NCBI GenBank assembly: GCA_009760855.2 | Contig: WPIO01000060.1 | Location: 2,035,501 to 2,099,500, forward strand | Length of the DNA: 64,000 nt | Origin: Cristatella mucedo | Taxonomy: Eukaryota > Bryozoa > Phylactolaemata > Cristatellidae | Direction of reading: 5' to 3' | In this document: positions 56,572-64,000 of the stretch, piece after piece | Numbering within the stretch: position 1 is the stretch's first letter | Layout of the letters: every line of letters begins with the position of its first letter | Position numbers and translations under genes: made by a program | Notes under the pieces: generated by a model | Told to the model about the DNA's origin: nothing | The model's database searches: none | Seen by the model: the letters and a program-made list of their open reading frames with translations, nothing else

Positions 56572-56656
56572 TATGGAAACAGAGACAGAGATAGAGAGAC
56601 AGAGATAGAGAGAGACAGAGAGTGGGAGAGAGTGAGAAAGAGAATGAGGGAGACAA
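56415..56656. repeat. Inverted pair of (CT)n and (GA)n tracts
   Basis: (CT)n at 56415-56476 is followed, after about 30 bases, by an interrupted (GA)n at 56508-56656. The two could pair as a long imperfect hairpin. All serine/leucine or arginine/glutamate frames here are artefacts. Confidence 0.85.
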
Positions 56657-56774
56657 TGAAAAAATTCGAGTAACTAAGACTGTTGGCAGACACAAAAATA
56701 AGACATTTGCCTCGCCTAGAAAATGTAAATCCATCTGTTCTTCATAGCAATGGTTTTAATAAAAATTATGATAA

Positions 56775-57790
56775 TAATTATACATTCGATCTAGTGCACC
56801 TCTGAGAACTCAATCTCTTTCTAGGCGCTTTACGTTAGCTGCAAAAAATAGGAACAAATGGTTAGTGGTAGCATGCTCAATAAACGACAGGAATAACATC
56901 GTTAGATTGAAGTGCACAGGATCAGCATGCAAATATAGTTAGTGATAGTATGCACAGTGTAAACACGCATACCCAAATACAAGATGAATCGCAGTGACCC
57001 ACTAAATGCTATGATAAGTAGATGCGTTTTTATTTTCTTTTATAAATTCGGACAAGTCAGATGTGTGTCGCAAATCGGAAGTGGGTTCCAAGCTTTGTGT
57101 GTGTTTAAACTAGAGGTACGGTCTGCAAAGAATTTGAGATTTGCATGAGGTGTAGGTAAGCAGTTAGATTCTGAAAATCATGTGGTACGAAGCTTAGCCT
57201 GTTGGGAGAATAGATCTGATAGGTAGCCTGGAGATAAATAATGAAGGGACCTAAATATGAGTGACAGAACCTTGAAGTCGATCGGTTGCTTGACTAGTAG
57301 CCAGTGCAGGTCGGCGAGAAGTGGTGTGATGTGGCAACTGTGCCGCTCACGACAGACAAGCCTTGCTGGAGGGTTTTCACCATCTGTAAGCACCTGAGTG
57401 CACAGGCGGGTAGACTAGCAAGCAGTGAGTTACAGGAGTCAAGACAAAATTTTACAAATGCATGGACCAACTTTGATATGGAATCACTGTCTAAAAAAAA
57501 CCCGAATTTTATGTAGCTGAAAGTAGGCATTTTTTATTTTGGAGCTTAAGTGGTCGTCTAATGCAACGTTAATTTTGGACGTGTCACCTAGATTTTGTGC
57601 AGATTCAACAACAGATACGCTGGCAGAGCTGGCTTTGAGCATTTGTCTTCCTTATTTTGAATCACAATTGGTTTCACATAAATAGTAAGTTGGTTTTGTC
57701 GATCTTCAATTTTAGAAAAGTTGCTGCCGTCCATGTGCGTTCGGATGTCATCAGTACAAGCTGCAAGGGAGTTTCCCTGCCATAAACAGT
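56775..57790 (-). mobile_element. LINE-A, 5'-truncated copy
   Basis: 3' end with a diverged hairpin (AGTGCACCTCTGAGAACTC), 3' UTR, then C-terminal frames (57530-57178) with ARLVCRERHSCHITPLLADL and FVKFCLDSCNSLLASLPACA. The upstream limit is near the DDTATH-like region at 57750-57780. Confidence 0.8.
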
Positions 57791-57799
57791 GATAAACTA

Positions 57800-59310
57800 C
57801 CTGTGCCTGTGGTAACCGTGCGTATCAATATCTTCGAGCAGTTTAAGTGTTTTTTTCCAGCAAAGCTGAAATGGCTCCAGAGAGATTCCTCTGTCTTAAG
57901 TACTATCATAAGCTACTTCAAAGACCGATTCGCGACAATCCCTGTAGGAGTGCTGCCCAGCATTATCGGGTCATGCTGCCACGTCTCTACTGCCGGAACC
58001 ATTGCGACTACATCGCCGCCACTCCAAAGTCGAGCGCTTGGAGTGTTCTGTCGATTACGGCTACGTCTTTTAACGGTTCGGCTCGTGCAGCACAAAAGCG
58101 AGCAAAAGGCTGTAACTGCAACCGGACTGAAATTCGCGCTCGGCGCCTGGCGTGCGAGCTGACCAGGCAGCGAGAGACGTAAAGCTGAAGAAACGTAAAG
58201 CCTTTCCGAGCGCTGACAACTAGCTGCAGCATGCGGCCTGAGAGGGCGCGGCGTTTCGGGCTGTGGCCTCTGCTTCAGACGTTCGGAAGCCACACTTATC
58301 CCCAGGGGGCTGGAAGGCGTAGTCAGGAGGCCGGTTCATCGCCAGGTGCCATACCTTTGCTGACCTACACGCTTCGCCGATGAATGCTCCACTACGGTCG
58401 CGTGGTGCGGCAATGCTCAAGTCGTCCGTGCTGGCTGCGAATAGAGAAGCGTTTCGCCTCTTCTCTTACGTCGCTTTACTAACAACCCCCGCTAGAGTTC
58501 TCTGAACGCACGAGCGCTTCTCCACCGAATGGCTAAGCGTGTCGGCCGCTGCAGCTACCCATTGCTTTTGTCGGCACCTAGTGGGGGCGCCTAGTGGCGG
58601 CACTTAGTAGCGGGCGAAGCGTCTAAAGGATTTTCAAGCACCAGCGCCATCACCGATTGGATGTGTTATGGTGCCATCGAGTGGCGAGGTAAGAGATTTT
58701 TTACTGACGAGCAAGCAAGACTGCGAGCAAGCACGATGGCGACGACGGTTCTTCACCGTTTGTCATCGCTCATCAACGAGAGAAAAGCGAATGCTGCCCG
58801 AGCAGCCGCAGCAGTGCTCATTCGATCCAGTGAAGCCTCTCAGCCCCATCGCCGGTGCACCAGCGCCGAAGCTGCCGCACAGCTGCCCAAGCAAGCCTTG
58901 CTGCACTCGCACCCGCACTGGCGTGGCGTCACAGCTCCAGCGGCGGCCAGCGTCAACAAGTCGCGTTCTGAACGCAGGCCTCGGCGGTGCAGCAAGCGCT
59001 CTTTGCCGTTTCTAGCTGGCGCTCAGCGCTTCGCCGGCACCGCTCTGGCCGCTCTATGCGTCACTGCCGCCATATACCACTGAGCCGCTCTTTGGAAAGG
59101 GTGCAGAGAGCGATGAGATACAGACCGGCGGCCGCAAAGATAAGAGAGGCGATCTGTTGTTCGCACGATTCGTCGGCCGCGCCGTCACAGATCGCAATCG
59201 CGGCTGCTGCTAGGCGGCCGCTCCAGCTCGGAGTCTCGGCTTGGCGTCTCAGCTCACGCGCCAGCCGCTCACACTGCCGGCTTCGGTCTGGGAACGGGCG
59301 ACTCGCGGCG
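57800..59310. promoter_or_regulatory. CpG-rich island upstream of cysteine-rich gene B
   Basis: GC-rich, CpG-rich DNA leading into gene B. ATG frames such as 57871-58182 and 58736-59083 (MATTVLHRLSSLINERK...) have fair Kozak contexts but no domain, and overlap other frames. They could be upstream ORFs, 5' exons or chance. Confidence 0.45.
58668..58688 (+). CDS. Candidate first exon (MVPSSGE) with consensus splice donor
   Basis: Seven codons from an ATG at 58668 end in GAG|GTAAGA, a perfect splice donor (intron from 58689). If spliced to a downstream acceptor it could encode the N-terminus of a gene reading right, perhaps a transcript that includes gene B. No acceptor can be assigned with certainty. 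Confidence 0.2.
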
Positions 59311-59314
59311 GGCG

Positions 59315-60418
59315 ATGACGGCAGCGGCTTCGGCAGCGGCTGCGCCGACGATTCGAAGCATGCCGCACAGTCGTCGATGCGGACGACGCCATGGAGCCGA
59401 AGCACTCATCCTGGCGGCGTGGCGGCGGCTGAGCAGCTCGGCTTCCGGTGTCTTCGCCGTCGCCGCCACCATCGCTGCCCTGGCAGCCTTTCTACCCACG
59501 ACGATGGCGGTCGTGTCGTACTGCGCCGACCGGACGCCGCAGAGCATGACGCGCGAGCAAGGCGAGATCCTGTGCAGCACAGCGGGCGAGTACCGCTTCG
59601 CTGTCAGAACGGATAAGGGAAGCGGCAAGACGCTATACAACGACCTCGGCGCGGACAACGTGCAGCGCCGCTACACCGCCTTGGCTAGCTTCGACGCCGC
59701 GCTCGTCGCCAAGTACGTCAACTACTCAGACTACGCGCTCTTCGTGAAGGTCGACGACATAGAGACGGGGGTTTGGCGCTACCAGTGCTGTCAGGTGTGC
59801 GAGAACGACTGCGCTCAGAATCGCTACGTCTGTCCGCTCGTCAATGTGTCCAAGGACTCCGACTGCGCGGTGGACCAGAGCCAGGTGGCACGCTGCCGCT
59901 ACGCAGAGGAGCTGGTAACGGTCAGCGCCCAGCTCCTGTGTGCCGTGAAAGTTTCGAGTGACTTCTACGCGAACGAGATCAACTCGTCGTCGTCCGGGTG
60001 GTGGCCGCCGGGTGGCGTGAGGCTGCGCACGTCGTGGCGCGACTGTCCATACCGCGAGTTGGCCGTCAACGGCACCTACCTGCTGATGGCGAGCGCCAGC
60101 ACGCCGCTCTACGGCGCGTCCGGCGAGCTCGTCGGTGCCGACATCGTCGTGAGCGTCAAGCGTGAACTGCCGGCGGCCTTCTTCCGAGGCATGAGCCTAG
60201 ACCAGCCCGGCTACACTTATTTGGAAGGCAAGAGCTGTCCCAGCCCGGCCGCAATCCGCAGGCTTTCGGCCGTCTCGTCGATGGCGGCGGCGTCGCAAGC
60301 GCCGCCGCCCGCCTTCGCGGCCGTTGCTGCGGCGGCAGCCGCCATCGCCGCCGCCCGGCTGCTGGCGGCGCTGCCGGCTCTGTCGACGACTGTCGCCATT
60401 CAGCGACAGTCGCCTTGA
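59315..60418 (+). CDS. Secreted cysteine-rich protein B, probably GPI-anchored, 367 aa
   Basis: A single-exon paralogue of protein A, in the opposite orientation about 12 kb away. The ATG at 59315 gives an alanine-rich N-terminus; the ATG at 59360 is an alternative. A hydrophobic segment at residues 46-60 (GVFAVAATIAALAAF) is a likely signal peptide, cleaved before VVSYC. The twelve cysteines shared with A are at about 70, 87, 158, 159, 162, 166, 173, 184, 194, 209, 244 and 308. Shared phrases include YxDLGxxNxxxRYTA, VAKYxN.S, CCQVC, SQVxRCR, LVGAD and CPS. There are four N-glycosylation sequons, one at the same place as in A. The C-terminus is a long alanine-rich hydrophobic stretch (330-358) with a short polar end, suggesting GPI attachment or a membrane anchor. 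Family not recognised. Confidence 0.7.
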   Translation: MTAAASAAAAPTIRSMPHSRRCGRRHGAEALILAAWRRLSSSASGVFAVAATIAALAAFLPTTMAVVSYCADRTPQSMTREQGEILCSTAGEYRFAVRTDKGSGKTLYNDLGADNVQRRYTALASFDAALVAKYVNYSDYALFVKVDDIETGVWRYQCCQVCENDCAQNRYVCPLVNVSKDSDCAVDQSQVARCRYAEELVTVSAQLLCAVKVSSDFYANEINSSSSGWWPPGGVRLRTSWRDCPYRELAVNGTYLLMASASTPLYGASGELVGADIVVSVKRELPAAFFRGMSLDQPGYTYLEGKSCPSPAAIRRLSAVSSMAAASQAPPPAFAAVAAAAAAIAAARLLAALPALSTTVAIQRQSP

Positions 60419-60544
60419 CCTGTCATCACCCTTCGGGTGAGCCGAGAGTGCTGCAGCGCCGGCGTGGCTAGCGCCGGCGCGCTGAGCCGTCGGCCGCGCC
60501 GAAGCAGCGGCGAGCGGCGGCCTCTGCTCTAGTTCGCGCCCTCG

Positions 60545-60565
60545 CCTGCGGCGGCGGCGGCGGTC
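60545..60565. repeat. (GGC)n run
   Basis: Short GGC trinucleotide tract inside the CpG island after gene B. Confidence 0.8.
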
Positions 60566-60718
60566 GGTGGTCGGGTCGACAGCGACGCAGCGGCGCCACC
60601 ATCTGTTTGCCGAGGGGCCGCGCGACGGTGCAAAAGCGGGACGCTTCCGGGTGCTGAGCTACTTTCTACTTCCGGCTACTGAGCTCGAGGCTCGACCAAC
60701 TTAAGAGATCGTAACAAT

Positions 60719-60772
60719 ATGGCGTGCGATGCGTGCAGTGCCCTGCGACGATGGCTGCTAAGAGTCTTAAAA
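60719..60772 (+). CDS. Candidate first exon (MACDACSALRRWLLRVLK)
   Basis: AACAATATGG gives a fair Kozak context. Eighteen codons end in AAA|GTGAGT, a consensus splice donor (intron from 60773). It lies at the edge of the CpG island, reading rightwards, as expected for a 5' coding exon. Against it: an AATAAA at 60791-60796 could instead mark the 3' end of gene B transcripts. No second exon found. Confidence 0.3.
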
Positions 60773-60790
60773 GTGAGTGCGATTTACAGA

Positions 60791-60796
60791 AATAAA
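60791..60796 (+). terminator. Candidate polyadenylation signal for gene B
   Basis: AATAAA about 375 bases after the gene B stop codon; the first such hexamer downstream on that strand. Confidence 0.35.
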
Positions 60797-61316
60797 GCAG
60801 TAGATTGAGTTGCAGAAGTGGTCTCGACCTTGCATATTGCATCTAAAACCTTGCGGGCCACGATAGCGTCATTGCCGGATTAAACTTACAATGATGCCGC
60901 CTTGAAAGCATCGTTTTTTTCGAGCCAAAAACCCTGGAATCACAGGCTAACACGTTTGCCACGCGACACGTCGACGGCCATATGCAACGCAGGTGAGTGC
61001 CTAAATACCGTTGCAGCCGTTGTCTTATCTCATTTATGTTGAATTTGATTAGTTCCTTCGAAATTTTACGCCACCATTCCTATCCTAAACGCGCACACAA
61101 GCTGCATCATTTGCTGTATTGCATTAGCACACAGACAGCGACTCCGTACTCGATTGAGAAGATCTTGAGACAGTAGGAGAAGGGCCATGGCGCCACATGG
61201 CGGCGATAACGGTCCCAGTGCGGCAGTCCGTTCAATGGCGCCCCCAGCAGCCAGTACACTAGTACGGCTCGGAGAGGCCACCGGAAATGACTGGGTCACT
61301 TCTTTCTCAACCTCTC

Positions 61317-61509
61317 GGTGAACCGTAATGGCTGACTAAGTAAGGTGGTTGCTTTTCATGACCTCGGCCACGAGGTCGTGGGTTCAAATCCTGCGGTGGG
61401 CGATCCTTTATCGCCACTGCAAGCGGTGGTGATAGCCGTAAAGGTTCTTCTGTCGCTATGCAAAAGAGAGGCTGTTAAATCAGCTAGTATTAATTTATTT
61501 ATTTATTTA
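61317..61509 (+). mobile_element. tRNA-derived SINE (family T), well preserved
   Basis: GGTGAACCGTAATGGC head, perfect B box GGTTCAAATCC at 61381-61391, TTATCGCCACTGCAAGCGG body, TCAGCTAGTATT end and an (ATTT)n tail. Confidence 0.85.
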
Positions 61510-61539
61510 ATACTGGTGCAAATCTGACGAGGTGCCACC

Positions 61540-61723
61540 AAAAATAAATAAATCCTAGAACATTAAACAGCCTTTTTTTGTATAGTGGCAGGAGAGCCTT
61601 TACGGCTATCGCCACCGAGTGCAGTGGCGATAAAGGATTGCTCATCGCAGGAATCGAACCCGCGACCTTGGAACTGAGTTCGTGAAAGGAAATGCCTTAC
61701 ATAATGTGCCGTCACGGCTCACC
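61540..61723 (-). mobile_element. tRNA-derived SINE (family T), inverted partner
   Basis: Minus-strand copy with (ATTT)n-type tail at the low end, a perfect B box GGTTCGATTCC (61660-61650) and a GGTGAGCCGTGACGGC head at 61723-61708. It is tail-to-tail with 61317-61509, making a large palindrome with a spacer of about 30 bases. Confidence 0.85.
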
Positions 61724-61739
61724 AACCTAGATATTACCG

Positions 61740-62635
61740 CAGAAGAGCGCTCTCTCCGACCAGCTCCCGAAACTCCGTCCGCCCCCACGTGACTTTCGAT
61801 GTAGGACAGCTAGGCTAGCCGAGGCCAATTGACTGGTAGCAGCTCTGAAACAGCAGAGGTTTCGAGGGTTTGTCGTTTAGTCACAGCTCTCGGAGAATGT
61901 CAATGCTCCTCGCGAAGAGGGTGGGTGTTTCATACTTCGTTTTTGAGCTGCCATCAATGCCCTGACATCGGATCCCGGCCAGTCGCCGATATGTCACTGA
62001 GCCGGAGCAATTAATAACTCCTCAGGGGCGCACCCGTGGGTGAAAGGGCGTGTCTTGATAAATATAAACAGTTTCGTCGGTTAGTTTACTTGCTGTGGCG
62101 GCGAGCTTTCCGATAATCTTTGCTATTTAGCACTCTCGTGAAATGCGCAAAGTCTAAATCAGTGAGGTTCAGATGCTGCTAAACACTATTTGCCATTCAG
62201 GAACTGTAATTGTTAGGCACCAGATATTTTAATAAGCTAGTTAGATGATTTCACGCTTCCTGGTGCTCTAAGAGTATTTTATCTCTGATCTTTTGTGCAT
62301 AAGTGAAATATGAAACTGCTATTATTTCACAAACAATTTCGCTCATGCAGTCATGATAATGATATTTTGAAATTCTCCACTTTTGCCATTAGACACGGTG
62401 ACAACGTCAAGTTCTTACTTACAGCACGCTTTTCACCACTGGAAATATAAGGTTTACGAAGAAGTCTTTTTTAAACAGCTGTTTACTTTTCTTCTAATTA
62501 AAAAACTGTAACCAGCTGTTTCTACTAGTTTTTCCTCGTTGCTCTAGTTTTTCAGTCGATAGCTTGCTTTCGTAACAAGCGTCGTTTTATTTTATATCTT
62601 TCGTGATGAGTTATAAATCAATACATTTTTACTTC
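61740..62635. other. Unassigned AT-rich stretch
   Basis: No gene or repeat recognised. Confidence 0.4.
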
Positions 62636-62876
62636 TTATCATAGCATTTCGAAAAAATAAGTGCATAACCTTGTACATAAATACGTACGGACCAAAAAAC
62701 TTTTCAACGTCCGTCGATACCCGTTTAACGAATGAAATTGTGCCGTACAATTTCTGGGAATTTTTAGTGCGCTAGCTAGAGTTCCTGGAGAGCTTGAATT
62801 TGGTCTTAAGCCATTGAAACCTGTCTCGCTCCCCAAATGCAATTGATGATTCGTCTTTTTGAAGCAACACATTCAA

Positions 62877-63224
62877 TTAATCTTGTGGAGAAAGCTTATA
62901 GCTTTCGTTCGGTGGAAGTTTGAATCCGTCCCGTGAGATTAATTTCCGTATAAACACGTTTCTAGTGACAGCTCTAATCAATAGTCCTCTATCAGCAAAA
63001 TCAGTGACACTCTCCATTAGACTCTTTCGCCCCAGAAAATCGACATTCATTTTTGTCATCTTGTCCTTTATGGGCTCTTCCTTGGATCTAAACTCTATAG
63101 TGGGTTTACTAAAATGGATTTCATGTAATTTCAGAGGATTCTTCAGCCATGACGTGAAGTTTCCAGAACGTGACATGTGATTGCATTGCAGCGTCCACCT
63201 TGACCTAGCCGTAATTTGATTCAT
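62877..63224 (-). CDS. Hypothetical protein, 115 aa
   Basis: An ATG frame in AT-rich DNA, where a frame this long is less likely by chance. The product is hydrophilic and basic (for example FSKPTIEFRSKEEPIKDKM and DRGLLIRAVTRNVFIRKLI), without signal peptide, membrane helix or known domain. A second frame (62872-62639) follows directly in another phase. It may be a real exon, a gene fragment or chance; an 86-codon frame overlaps on the other strand. I do not recognise it. Confidence 0.25.
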   Translation of the reverse strand: MNQITARSRWTLQCNHMSRSGNFTSWLKNPLKLHEIHFSKPTIEFRSKEEPIKDKMTKMNVDFLGRKSLMESVTDFADRGLLIRAVTRNVFIRKLISRDGFKLPPNESYKLSPQD

Positions 63225-63314
63225 TTGCTTGGCGGCGCATTCCTAAACTGAAGACAGGACTGAAAGGCCATCTGAACCTCGAACTTGAAGAATGAGCTTG
63301 GCTGTCAGTTTACA

Positions 63315-64000
63315 GCGGAGTATCTTACCGCCTACTTTCAGCTTCATAGCATTGCTAAAATTCGGGCTTGTTTAGATAAAGATGCCACGTCCAAGTTGGT
63401 CCATGCATTCGTGACATCCCGTCTCGACTTCTGCAACTCACTGCTTACTGGCCTACCAGCGTGTGCGATCAGGCGATTGCAGCAGGTGCAAAACTCTGCA
63501 GCTAAGCTTGTCTGTCGTGAGCGGCGCAGTTGCCACATTACTCCACTTCTCGCCGACCTGCACTGGCTACCAGTCAAGCAACGGATTGACTTCAAGGTTT
63601 TGTCGCTCACTTTTAGGTCCCTTCATCCTATGGCTCCAGCCTATCTGTCAGATATACTACCCCATCAGGCCAAGCATAGTACCTCCCGCTTTTCGGAATC
63701 CAACAGCCTAGACATACCTCATACAAAACTTAAATCCTTCGGAGACCGTGCATTTAGTTCATATGCTCCCGAAGCCTGAAAATCCCTCCCGACCTGCGTC
63801 AGAACATCCCCTGACCTGACCACATTTAAAAGGAACCTAAAAACACACCTATTTAGGACAGCATTTAGTGGGTCCTTGTGATTCGTCCTTGATGTGCTTA
63901 TGCGTGCTGACACTGTGCTTGCTGCCACAAACCACATTTGCATGCTGACCCAGTGCATGTCACCCCTAACCATGTTATTCATTTTTTTTGCTTATCAAGC
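63315..64000 (+). mobile_element. LINE-A, 5'-truncated, well preserved, cut by window end
   Basis: The frame to 63779 covers the C-terminal region (AYFQLHSIAKIRACLDKDAT, SLLTGLPACAIRRLQQVQ, WLPVKQRIDFKVLSLTF). It stops at a TGA (63777-63779) where other copies have tryptophan in KAWNSLP; beyond it the old frame continues to the normal ORF end. The 3' UTR reaches the window edge, so the hairpin and tail lie outside. One of the least mutated LINE-A copies here. Confidence 0.85.

Noticed and set aside
61381-61391. B box as part of a tRNA gene
   Set aside because: The surrounding sequence is repeated at least seven times with the same non-tRNA body and AT-rich tail, so it is SINE-T.
62639-62872. 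77-codon frame directly after the 115-aa hypothetical frame
   Set aside because: It is in a different phase, with no sign of splicing between the two and no recognisable domain.

Overview
The window looks like nuclear DNA from an invertebrate animal with a repeat-rich genome; the species cannot be settled from sequence alone. Evidence for a eukaryote: many 5'-truncated non-LTR retrotransposons (two LINE families), tRNA-derived SINEs with Pol III A/B boxes, a Ty3/gypsy remnant, long (GA)n/(CT)n and (TA)n microsatellites, isolated CpG-rich islands, and possible first exons ending in GT splice donors. No operons, rRNA genes, tRNA genes or CRISPR arrays were found. Most other open frames over 60 codons are chance ORFs or LINE fragments.

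Left third (about 1-18.4 kb). This part is built from a large duplicated unit carrying an intronless, six-bladed kelch-like beta-propeller gene. Copy K1 (3716-4810, minus) is intact. K2 (10260-11327, minus) has one in-frame stop at codon 22. K3 (16325-17342, plus) is decayed. The duplication takes in more than 3 kb of flank (about 3272-6880 against 9247-12910), including old LINE and SINE copies, and the K3 3' flank is itself partly duplicated at 17970-18385. A fourth, divergent member, K4 (28279-29283, plus), is open but has lost its native C-terminus by frameshift. A 5'-flank relic lies at 26.7-27.0 kb.

Middle (18.4-44.5 kb). A CpG island with a (GA)n tract and a candidate first exon (18.8-19.75 kb) is followed by a degraded gypsy pol fragment, an unclassified interspersed repeat (21.8-22.9 kb, matching 8.4-9.25 kb in inverse orientation), and a dense LINE/SINE graveyard (22.9-24.6, 30.1-30.6, 32.2-42.6 kb). 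LINE-A ends in a hairpin plus (ATT)n; LINE-B ends in an (ACATT)n-type tail.

Right third (44.5-64 kb). Two GC-rich islands, about 12 kb apart, each hold one single-exon gene from the same family of secreted, cysteine-rich, probably GPI-anchored proteins, in opposite orientations (46325-47413 minus; 59315-60418 plus). They share 12 cysteines, and I do not recognise the family. Long (CT)n tracts lie upstream of the first. The window ends inside a LINE-A copy.

The best candidates for something undescribed are the paralogous cysteine-rich pair and the locally amplified kelch family. Two LINE-B insertions can be checked against empty paralogous sites in the window, which gives a relative chronology.
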